Source: Buddleja alternifolia (Eukaryota; Streptophyta; Magnoliopsida; Lamiales; Scrophulariaceae). Taken from it: a stretch of DNA of 64,000 bases. Shown piece after piece: positions 54,511 through 64,000 of the stretch. The DNA is taken from NCBI GenBank assembly GCA_019426215.1, contig CM033391.1, forward strand, positions 13,566,708 to 13,630,707. Direction: 5' to 3'. Within the stretch, counting starts at the first letter, position 1. Every line of letters begins with the position of its first letter. Both the position numbers and the translations under genes were made by a program. The notes below the pieces were generated by a model, which made no database searches, was not told the origin of the DNA, and saw only the letters and a list, made by a program, of their open reading frames with translations.

Positions 54511-56372
54511 TGCATCCATCTTCTCTGAGTATGACGCTTTGGCGAGGATCTCCTCTCACCTATTAGCATTTAACATCCATCACCCTCATGTGTAAAAAAT
54601 TATATAAACCATCATTTTTATCCTTAATTTATCTATTTTTTCCTATTTCCTATTGTTAATTTTATTCCTTTCTTTTTCTTAGTAAATACAAAAAAGAAGG
54701 GGAAATTACTATAAAAAAAAACCCTAAAATAAATTTTGTATCTACAAAACCCATAACAATATTTTTCAATTCAAAAAGTCCAACATTTAGGGTTAATAAA
54801 GTTATGGACGTTATCGTCCTTAGCCTTGTAGAAATCCATTTATTAGAATATTATATTGATAATCTATACTAATTATGAATTTTATCTTAATTTTTCAGAT
54901 TTTTAATCTTTTTCTAAAAGTTTAAAAAGGTATTTTTAGATAATTACCATACTAAAATAAAAAATAAATTACATAGAAATATTTAAAATATTTAATATTA
55001 AAAAATAAAATTTGTATTATATGATTGATCAATTAAAAAAATTTTAAATAAACTTTTTTTGAAAGATAAACCAATTGATCAACTCTTAACTTTAAACATG
55101 AAGTGTAATTTAGTCGAAAAAGTTGTTAAAATTAACTTTTGGATTTTTTGGAAAAGTTTGTGGAATGGGTTTTAGAAAATTGAAAAGCATTTTCGATTTT
55201 TTGGAAAAAAAATTTATTTTATTGAAGTTTTAGTATTATCTACCTTAAATGAATGAAATGAAAATTACCCTCATAAAAAAAATTCATATAAATAATTATG
55301 ATAAATAGTTACTTTTATTTCAAAATAGGTATAACAAGAAATATATTAAACTTAGTTTAAATAAACTTAAATATGTATTTTTTTCAATTTTCTCTGTGTG
55401 GTTTTTGAATTACATTTTTTAATGTTCAAAATAACTTCTTAATAAATTAGTAGTGCTAAATTTGTCTTATAAAAAATCAAAAGTTTATATCGTATAAATT
55501 TACATTATTGGGTATTGTAATAAACAACAATAAAAAAATTGATAGAGTAGTTTCATTTTACTTCAGATTCACATTTTGTATGATCGTCTTCTTTTTTAAT
55601 TCATTTTGTTCTTTTTTATTGTTCTGAGTAGAGAGAAGTCAAATAATTTTTTTTTTTAACATTCACTAGCAAAAAAATTATGATTGTTGAAATTAATTGT
55701 GAATCAATCTCGCTTCTGCGACTTCTTCAGCAAATATCACTCCCACTGTTCAATCACCCCTTTTATTGCCCACCCCGAAGTCAAGCAGTTTATCTGATGG
55801 CAATGGAGAACGAAGAGAAAACCTTGGTGTTCCCCCGGACGGGTTACACAACCCAACCCAAATGGAAGAAATTAGAACCTCTTCAATTTCGAATCTAAAG
55901 TCATCTACATGTCCTTAAGCAAGGAGAATAACACAAAACTACTCTTCCAATTTTTAGATTTTGTTTATTGTGTTTTTTGGAATGAAAAGATTGTATAATG
56001 AGTATTTGAGATGAAAAAAAAAAAATACCATTATAGATTTTTTAGGATATAATTAAAAATCTATTTCTTTCATGGGGAGGGGGTAGGTGGGGGTGGTAAC
56101 TTTTCTTTAATATATAATCTGTTATAACTACTAATTACAAGTATTTTTAATTAAGAGTTTTTATGAGTGTAATCTAGCATTTCTTCCTTTTTTCTATTTA
56201 CTAAGAAAAAGAAATAAATAAAATGAAAAAGGAAAAAAAGGAAAAAAAATATAAATTAAGGGTAAAAAATGTAGTTATATAAGTTTTTACACATGGGGTG
56301 GTGGGCGCCAAGTTTTAATACATGAATGGGAGGTCGTTGCCAAAACGCGATACCTCAGGAAGGTGGATGCAA
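54511..56372. mobile_element. Element bounded by long inverted repeats
   Basis: The left arm from 54511 (TTGCATCCATCTTC, GACGCTTTGGC, CATGTGTAAAAA, CCTTAATTTAT, TTCTTTTTCTTAGTAAATA) recurs in the same order on the minus strand from 56372 leftward to about 56180. Arms are about 190 bases with moderate divergence. The interior is 1.5 kb of AT-rich sequence. It contains one GC-richer island (55720-55900) with a 72-codon frame that I do not recognise (MAMENEEKTLVFPRTGYTTQ). No TSD is evident, so the superfamily is open; a Mutator-like element with a captured fragment is one possibility. Confidence 0.5.
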
Positions 56373-57126
56373 AAAACTCCAAAAGAAATAGACAAATAAC
56401 AATCTTGCATTTGGTTGTTGCCGCAACCAGGCCTTATCTTGTGGCATCCGTTGGAGTTTTGTCATCAAGGACACAATGGGGAGCATCTCCGTGGGATGGT
56501 GTGAAATGGTCAGAACATCGTGACATTTTGAGGTAAATACAACCAGTGTGTTTGGTTTGAATGGTTGCGGCCTTGCAGGGTTTGGGATGCATAAACGGTA
56601 TTTGGAATCATCTAAAGTGTTGATTTCTTTCCTAGATTGATAGGAATTGTTCTCTACTTTGACAAGGATAGTATTTCCTAATTTTATTGATTTGTATCTT
56701 GCTCTTCTAGTTCTACTATTATAAATAAAGTACCCAATTGTAATTGATTGATCACTCGAGAAAAGTATTAGACAATCTAGTGTTTCTATAGCTCCTTCCC
56801 TTTGGGGAGTTGTTAAAGGCACCCCAACATTTGTTATTGGCACTCCACATTTCATTTTATCTTTTCAGAAGGACAAAGTTATCCTTAGTGCTACAAAAAT
56901 ATAAATTAGTGCAAGACACAATTTCACCTTGTACTATTGGAAATACACATGGACTCCAAAACAGAAAATGCTAAACCTTGAGAAACTTTGTCTAAAAGAA
57001 TATGTAGGGAAAAACATAAAGCCCTTCAACGTTTTTGCAAAGAAGTAGTTCTTTTTCCCCCAACTTTCTAAAACAAAATATCCATCCACTAGTTGATATA
57101 TATATATATATATAAATATATATATA
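56373..57126. other. No gene recognised
   Basis: The minus frame at 56355-56855 (166 codons) is long for this AT content but has no recognisable domain. Read on the plus strand, 56690-56810 (TATTATAAATAAAGTACCC and on) looks like the transcribed end of an LTR. AT repeats occupy 57098-57125. Confidence 0.3.
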
Positions 57127-60100
57127 GGGATAATTACACTGGGGGTCCTGAGATATTGTCTAATTATAAAAAATATCCCCTAGTTCAATAAATTACATCT
57201 AATATCTATTCTGTTTACTCCGTCAAACATTGAGCACCCTCTGTTAGGGTTGCAGTATGGCGCCGTTAAAATTTTTGGTGGACTTTCGAAAATACTCGTA
57301 ACTTTTTTTTAACCGGGAAACCCAATTTTTTCGGACAAATATACCTTTTTGGTGTTATTTGTAATACTTTTAAAACGATAGATGATATATGCAACATTAT
57401 GTAACATATAGGTATGTAAATGTAAGTGTTTTAATTTTTTTAAAAAGTTACCATTTATGACCGTTGGTCTCTTCTTCCTATATATACTCAAGTGTTTTTG
57501 TTCATATTTTCACACATTGAAATGCTTCTTCCAGCAACTCTTCATATAGTAAATTTGGTATGTTGAAATATAGAAAAGAGGCATGCAAACACCAAAATTG
57601 TGGTAGCAGAACTACTGTAGTTATCTTAGGAATCACCAAAGAACCCGGGTCGACTTTACTAATGTTGCCCGGAATACAATTTCTCTCATTGATGTTCACC
57701 AATTGAAGACATGGATGCACTAAGTCATGCGGAGTTCGAAGATACTAGTCCAATTTACAAGAACAAAGCTATTGCAGTTGGAGTCCAAGATATGAAAGAT
57801 GGAGTTGTTATTAAGCTATTAATTGTAAATTTAATCATGTTTGCATTGTTTATGGTATGCCAAATTATACTAATATTGGATAAATAGGTAGAATTTTTCC
57901 TTCTAATCGTACTACTTTCGTAACTATAATTCAATGTTATTCATGAAATTGGATTTTTTTTTTACCATAAATCAATAGCATTTCACCATATATCAAAACC
58001 AATTTTACATTCCACCATAAATCAAATCCAAGAACGTTTCACAAATCAATAACATTCAAACATAAACCAATAACATTCTAAAACAAAGTACCAAGCTTGT
58101 CCAAACACAGTAGCATCACAAAACCAACTAATCTATCGAAAATAAGTAAAAACAACCAACCAACAAAACAAGTCAAAACAAAATAGCAACCAACCAACAA
58201 AATACCAATTTTCATCCCTAAACAACCAATAACACCAAAAAGAAGGGGAAAATCAACCAAATATTACCAACTCAGTTTCACATTTTGGGACATCCATATC
58301 TTTCTTTTGCAACTATTGAAGATGTAGCAGGCTTGTCATGCAATATCTTGCTCCTAATCTCTCTTCCTTGTAATGGTGCCACTTGTGACCTCCCTATTGA
58401 AGCAACTTGAGGAGTTGGTCCAGCTTGTGACCTCTCTATTGAGGCAACATGAGATTGGGGAGCTGCAACAGGCTTGGACCTCCCCCTTGAGATCACTTCA
58501 AATTGAGGAGTTGATATGACTTTAGCTTTTCCTTTGGAGGCAACTGGATGTGCTAATACAGACTTTGACATCTCCCTTGAGGTCACTTCAGATTGAGGAG
58601 CTAATACAACTTTAGCTTTGCCTTTTGAGGTCACCGCAGGTGCTGAAATTGTAGGACTTGGATCAGGTTAAAAGGCACTGATTCTTCCCCTTCCTATGCC
58701 TCTACCCCTGCCCTTGCCCCTTCCTCTTTCCCTTACTGGAATTGACTGAGATGATGATGTAGTTGCAGCAGGTTGGGAAGCTGAACCCCTGCCCTTACCC
58801 TTCCACTCCCCATTTACCTTGACTGAGATGCATTTGGAGGAGCAGTGGCCTTTATCTTCAAGGTCCTTGACTGAGAAACTAGAGCACTTGAAGCTAGAGA
58901 ACTTGAAGTTGGAGCACTAGAAACATCTAAGGGAACAGACTCAATAGGTGACACCTGACATAATTAGCACAAAAACAAAAACATATTAAAAAAACATAGA
59001 GGTCAAAGAGTCAATAAAAAATAAATTATTTATACCTCTCCTTTAGTTTGTAAACGATGTATACATCTTGATCTATTGTGTCCAAGACCCCTGCATATCC
59101 CACACCTCACAACAGTGGATCTTCTGATAACATTTCCCTCACCTGGTTCTTTAGTCCTACTGGTCTTTGGTCTGCCTGGCTGTGTCCTAACAAGTGGAGG
59201 GTGTAAACTTTGGGGAGTTAATCCATGTCTTAAGTCCAAAGAGCTGGATCGATCACTGGACGAATTGCATGTGCATAGGATCTCAAGGATGTTTCCTCTT
59301 AAAAAACTGACATCAGTGTAACTCTCAAGACTCTCCCTCCTAAAAGTTATGGCTAATGCAGCATGCTTCCAGGGAATCCCAAACACATCCCAAACCCTAT
59401 AATCACATGTTCTAGTTTTCAAATTCATAACATAATTTATACCAACATCCCTTACCTCAAACTCATGTTTAGTACCCAATAACAAATTACACTTCTTATA
59501 CTCTTCATTAGACCTATTCAACTCTTTCACCACATTTAGAACTATGGAATTCCTCCACCTCATTGCCTTTCTTTTTCTCCTATGTAATCTAGTCATGCAT
59601 TTGTACCCTATCCCATCTAGTAAAGTCAGAATAGGCTTATCCCAAAGTTTTCCAATCCAAGCATTAAATGACTCACTCAATTTATTGGTTACATGGCCAT
59701 TTTTTAACCTAGGGTCAAAAGCATGCCTAGACCACTATGAGGAAGGAATTTTTACCAGCCAATCATATGCTTCTCTCTTCAATTCTTTTATCTTGTACAT
59801 GGAAAAATTGACGACAGCAACATTGTAAGCCCTGACTGCCAGCCAAAATTTTTTTTTGAAGACATGCCCATGTTATGTTTGTCTGAAATTAGCATTTACA
59901 TGCGTTGCGCATCTTCTTTGTATCACATGAGGGACCACTTCATTTAATGACTCCACTAGCCCCTGCAACATAAACACAAGAAATTCTGTAACAACACTAA
60001 TTTTTCAGTTAAAAACCTTACAAATAACACCCATAATAATATTAATCATAACATATATAGTCATCTATTTATCATGCATAACAAGAAACACCATATGTTT

Positions 60101-60383
60101 TCATACTCCTAAAAAAATTTAACCTCTATATTTCATGCAGCGCATTGCACACCAAATAATAATAAGCATAACAAAATTACCTTTTGTCTGTCACTCGTAA
60201 AAATCCATGGTTTTTCACCAGTGAATCCTCCATATATAGTTGACAAATGTTCCAAAAAGAACTGCCAAGTGTCCTTTGACTCCACCACCATAATAGCAAA
60301 GGCCACAGGGTATAAGCCATTATTCCCATCCAACCTTATGGCAGACAGTAACACCCCTCCATACGGCTCTGTCAGGTGACAAC
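57127..60383 (-). mobile_element. MULE (Mutator-like element), truncated
   Basis: The left end GGGATAATTACACTGGGGG resembles MULE and MITE termini, and a MULE transposase gene lies inside on the minus strand. The 5' part of the gene is interrupted at 60383 by a SIRE-type LTR. The other terminus is not in the window. The true left border next to the AT repeat is uncertain, so no TSD was called. Confidence 0.6.
58278..60383 (-). pseudogene. MuDR-family transposase, 3' exons
   Basis: On the minus strand exon text reads SCHLTEPYGGVLLSAIRLDG and NNGLYPVAFAIMVVESKDTW, the catalytic-region text of MULE transposases, then PWIFTSDRQK. A GT-AG intron (60180-59963, donor GTAATTTT, acceptor TTGCAG) follows. 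The next exon reads GLVESLNEVVPHVIQRRCAT with a frameshift or stop near 59875. It goes on to KLSESFNAWIGKLWDKPILT, the SWIM finger (TCDYRVWDVFGIPWKHAALA) and a CCHC knuckle (CGICRGLGHNRSRC). A second probable intron (59035-58955) separates a low-complexity tail with GRGRGKGR and repeated SKGKAKV/PQ motifs. The N-terminus is lost. It is non-functional. Confidence 0.8.
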
Positions 60384-61521
60384 TATTAGGAAATTTCATG
60401 TTAGATATTTTGATGATGACAAAATAGGCTTTATGTTAGACCCCAAAAGGTTATGTAAAGTTATCGTTAATAGAATATGTTTAAGCGTTTCAAGAAAGTT
60501 GTCGAGTTGTAATTTTTTAGAATAGGCTTGTATTTTTGTCTTTATAGATTGTAGACCAAGTATTGGATACTAAGTCGCTGATAGAATTCTAGGTGAGTCT
60601 GTCAAAGATGAATTTAAAGATCAGCGTCTGAAGTCAAGTGAAGATGAAGATTGTCTTAAGTGTCTACCAAATGCTAAGGACATTTCAGGAGTTATGAATC
60701 AGTGCTTAAAGCCATCAAGTAATCAGATTCACCTGAAATAAATTCCAAAGTCATGAAGGACTTAAATGCAATCATCAACAGGCACTCATTTCCAATGGCA
60801 AATAAATTCAAATGTATTAAATGCCTGATAAGAGCATTAAATGTGATAAGGACAAATTGCATACGGACAAGCCACCATTGGCTACGACTGTTAGAGTTCA
60901 AAGTCTGCCACATCAAATCGGTGCAACAGAATTTCAGGAATGTCAGAAAAGGGACTATTCACTCGCTACGTGAGAGACACGCGCCTGCATGTGTCCAACA
61001 GACAAATCCCAAGAAATCTCTATAAATAGTACGCTTCAGCAAACCCTAAATATACACGCACATACACAAGAAATAATTCAAAACTCTGCTGAAATACTTA
61101 CAAGAAAAGCTTACAAACTCCATAGCCAAAATTCTCCAAGATTTTCATACATTCTAAAGACAGTCAAACATCTTCCTTAGAAGAACCTTTCATTATTAAT
61201 GAGATATCCAAAGTTATTCGAACTTCCAAAAATCAAACAAACCCTTTGTGACAAAACCCTCAACCTATTTTATCTGTGTGAGAAAGTTGTTGATATTTGC
61301 AAGCAGTAGTTCTGAGTCAGAGAAGCTTGTTTAAAAGATCTGAAGTGGAGCTGAAGTCTGATATGATCAAGGAGCTCAAGATCATCTTCGTATCCATTCA
61401 TTATTTGTAGAAGTCTTCTATATGAAGATTTTGATTATCACTTAGTGAATTCCCTCCGAGTGAAAAGGAGAAGAAGGACGAAGCTGGGATTATATCACCA
61501 GTGAACCTTTCACATATTATG
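60384..61521 (+). repeat. SIRE-type LTR copy, truncated by a LINE
   Basis: It begins TATTAGGAAATTTCATG, like the LTR at 11234 with TG changed to TA. It keeps collinear blocks such as GATAAGAGCATTAAATGTG, CACTCGC...GAGAGACACGCG, CTATAAATAG (61020-61029) and GATCAAGGAGCTCAAG. It breaks at 61521 in the region equivalent to about 12390 of the 5' LTR, where the LINE tail starts. It is clearly more diverged from the LTRs at 11234 and 46650 than they are from each other. It interrupts the MULE transposase gene. Confidence 0.85.
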
Positions 61522-64000
61522 TTTTTTTTTAGGTAACTGTAAGAATATATATCATCAAGAAAACATCCTTTTTACATCACAATCTGGACTACTATTCAGC
61601 AGTCTCCAGAACACTAACAACAGACAATATTTACAACTCTCAAAGCATAAGATATGTTTCTATTGAATAGATGCAAAAAATCTTCTATCTCTAGGTGTGA
61701 ACTTCCTGGCTCTGAATTGCTCAAATTTCAGCAGTAGCTCATGTTTTAGTTGGGAGAATACAGTTTCACTTGGTGTTTTTGTTTGTGTAAAGATTCTACC
61801 ATTTCTTTCCCTCCATGTTCTGTAAATAGTTGCTGCAAACCCTGCAAACACTATCCGCTGCTTGAATTTCCACGACTTGAAAGCATGCCCTATCCAATGT
61901 TACCATCTTGTGAACTGATCTGGGCAGTGTCTCAGCTGCAGCCATTGCAGCACTCTTTGAATGAGGTCTTTAGTCCAAATACATTGAAAGTAGAGATGTT
62001 CAACTGTTTCTTCTTCTTTTTCACATAATACACATTTTAAATCTGGAAGTGGCGTAAACTGATTCAGTTTTTTCTTGTTAACAATATTTTTTGGACAGTT
62101 AACCAGCTAATAAATGAGTGTTTTGCGATGTTAGCTTTATTCCATACAAATCTTGTCTCCTTCAGCGCCCTTTGATCCCTCTTCAACCATGTATAACAAC
62201 TTTTAACAGTGTAATCTCCATTTTTAGTTTGTGCCCAAATCCCCATACCTAAAACCCTCTCTTAATCTGCTCTTCACCTTACTGATCTTCCTGCAAACCC
62301 AACTGCAGCCTTGAGGAGTGTTGTGATCCTAGAATTCACTATGTTTTAAATAGACTCCAGAATTCCATTTCACCTATAGGGTGCCTTTTTTCTGTGATAG
62401 GGCCCAGATCTGTTTACCAATTGAAGCCAGATTCCATAACTTTTAGCTTTTGATGTTACACACCAAATCCCAGCTGAAGGAGTTAATTTTGGTTGAGTTT
62501 CATTACTGCCCCAAAAGAAGAATCTGCATTTTTGTTCTACTTGTTTGATTACAGGCTGCGGTAAGAGGAACATAGATAACCAGTAACCATGTAGTGAGAA
62601 CAAGACTGAATTTATCAACTAAGTCCTCCCTGCATAAGATAAATTTCTAGTTGCCCAGCTTGTTAGTCTACTAGAAATCTTATCCACAAGGGCGGCACAA
62701 TCTGTTTTGGTCCATTTTGTGGGTGAAATTGGTACACCCAAGTATCTGATGGGGAACACTCCTTCTGAAAATTGAGTGATATGCATTAGTTCTTCTCTTA
62801 CACATTGAGATACCCCTTTAATGTAAATATTAGACTTCTTCTGGTTTGCACACAACCCTATTACCCTGGAGAATTTGTTGAAAGCTCCCCAAACAGTTTT
62901 CATAGATTGTTTGTTTGCTTTACAAAAAACCATTAAATCATCAGCAAAACATATATTGGTGAGTTTGAGATCTTTACATCCTGGATGGAACCAGAATTTC
63001 AAGTCTTATGCAGCCAATCTAAAGGTTCTAGTAAGATATTCCATGACTAATACAAAGACAAGGGATATAGGATCCCCTTGTCTCAGTCCCCTCCCTCCCT
63101 GAAAGAAACCATGCAGCTCACCATTCAACACTACTGAGTATGAGACAGTAGTAACACACTTCATAACCCATTGCTTAAATTTGGCTAGGAACCTATACCC
63201 ATCTAGCATATCACTCACAAAACTCCACTCCACCATGTCATAAGCTTTTTGCAAATCAATTTTCATCAGACATCTAGGCCTAATTGACTTTCTATTGTAC
63301 AATCTAATGAGCTCCTGGCTTATAAGCACATTATCTATGATTGATCTCTTTTGAATAAAAGCCCCTTGGTTCTCACTAACCAACCAACCCAGAACACTAG
63401 CCAATCTATTAGTCAATAGCTTAGAGATACATTTATACAATGTGTTGCAACAAGCTATTGGTCTAAATTCATTAGCTTTCAATAAATTTCCAATTTTAGG
63501 AACTAGAGCAAGAAGGGTAAAATTGACCTGTTTGAGTAATTTTCCATTCTGAAAGAAGTCCAATATGGCTGCTGTGACCTCATCCCCCACAGTCTGCTAA
63601 GCTTCTTTAAAGAAGCCACTTTCAAATCCATCTGGTCTAGGGCTTTTAGAACTGCAAATATCAAACACAGCTTTCCAGATTTCTTCACAAGTGAAAGGCT
63701 TCACCAACTGCATTTGGTGTTCCACATTGAGCCTAGGACCTGCTGCAAATACTGCTTCCTCTGGTGATTCTGTACTATTACTCTGCCCCAAGAAGTGTTG
63801 GTAATAATCAATGAATGTTTGAACCATTTTCTGGTACTCTTGAACTAGTTGCCATGAATCATCTTGAATGGACACAAGTCTGTTTCTATATTGTTTCTTC
63901 TTGAGGAGCATGTGGAAATATCTTGTATTAAGGTCTTCCTCCTTAATCCAAGTAGCTTTGGATTTTTGGATTAGGTATTGGTCAACTGCTTTAGTTTTCT
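61522..64000 (-). mobile_element. Second L1-type LINE, runs off the window
   Basis: The minus-strand 3' end is marked by a T run at 61522-61530 (poly(A) of the LINE) next to the SIRE-type LTR. ORF2 domains follow toward the right edge. It is the same general family as the LINE at 12855-17686, with nearly the same motif wording. The 5' part and second TSD lie outside. Confidence 0.85.
61660..64000 (-). pseudogene. LINE ORF2: RT and zf-RVT (broken, partial)
   Basis: From the right edge leftward it reads ATWIKEEDLNTRYFHMLLKK, then a KSPRPDGFESGFFKEA block, FRPIACCNTLYKCISKLLTN, KIDLQKAYDMVEWSFVSDML and GLRQGDPISLVFVLVMEYLT. FADDLMVFC follows (FADD at 62937-62948), then GVFPIRYLGVPISPTKW and the zf-RVT end (KHSFISWLTVQKILLTRK, TIYRTWRERNGRIFTQ). 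The stop at 61660 is the natural end. Breaks occur near 63595, 63004, 62618, 62370-62246 and 62064-61851. The endonuclease is beyond the window. Confidence 0.85.

Noticed and set aside
56355..56855. 166-codon minus-strand frame as a host gene
   Set aside because: It has no recognisable domain, its end lies in the inverted-repeat arm, and LTR-like text lies on the other strand. It is too weak to call a gene.
57098..57125. AT-dinucleotide runs here and at 52767-52791 as origin-like or regulatory sites
   Set aside because: Simple microsatellites in AT-rich plant DNA; nothing else supports a function.
1..64000. CRISPR-like arrays or clustered defence genes
   Set aside because: The direct repeats seen are LTRs, TSDs or short tandem duplications. 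Gene content is eukaryotic transposon and plant only.

Overview
This window is plant nuclear DNA, AT-rich and almost entirely built from transposable elements. The plant origin is shown by Athila-type Ty3/gypsy elements with a tRNA-Asp primer site, a SIRE-type Ty1/copia element with an extra 3' coding region, L1-type LINEs with a DUF4283/zinc-knuckle ORF1, MULE and MITE elements, and one chloroplast protein gene. The only convincing host gene is a TSP9-like thylakoid soluble phosphoprotein gene at 52047-52367 (minus strand). I cannot name the species; a dicot is likely.

Region 1 (1-10978) is old repeat debris. It holds a LINE ORF1 scrap, a cluster of tRNA-derived SINE pieces (359-742), a small copia element (1721-6231, minus) whose gag, protease and most of integrase are deleted and which is split by a 2.3 kb LTR-like insertion (2747-5014), and a degenerate LINE reverse transcriptase split by a solo LTR (8068-9790, flanked by CTCTA).

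Region 2 (10979-48794) is one nested structure, resolved by target-site duplications (TSDs). A Mutator-type MITE of about 0.85 kb (TSD AATTATCTTT, TIRs at 10989 and 48784) was entered by a SIRE-type copia element (11234-48173, TSD GTAGC). That element was then hit by an L1 LINE exactly at the gag start codon (12855-17686), by an Athila-type gypsy element (18941-35775, TSD AGCAT), and by another Athila-type element now reduced to a solo LTR (36407-37848, TSD GTGAA). The large Athila element was itself entered by a non-autonomous Athila derivative (25292-31374, TSD TCTAT). Read without its insertions, the copia element runs LTR, PBS, gag, protease, integrase, RT, RNase H, a candidate internal promoter, a 4.2 kb extra (envelope-like) reading frame, PPT and LTR. 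It is inactivated by many stops, most of which look like C-to-T or G-to-A changes.

Region 3 (48795-57126) holds a decayed copia pol fragment, the TSP9-like gene with a plausible short promoter, a Mutator-type MITE (52846-53181) with 9-bp TSDs, and a 1.9 kb element bounded by long inverted repeats (54511-56372).

Region 4 (57127-64000) is a MULE with an intron-containing but broken transposase gene (minus). It is interrupted by a copy of the SIRE-type LTR (60384-61521), which is cut by a second LINE of the same general type as the first (61522 to the window end, minus).

I found no bacterial-type system, CRISPR array, rRNA or tRNA gene. The most interesting items are the fully resolved nest, the candidate internal promoter before the extra ORF, the non-autonomous Athila derivative with an open chimeric ORF, conserved hairpins in the Athila 3' regions, and a patch of odd divergence between the two LTRs of the large Athila element.
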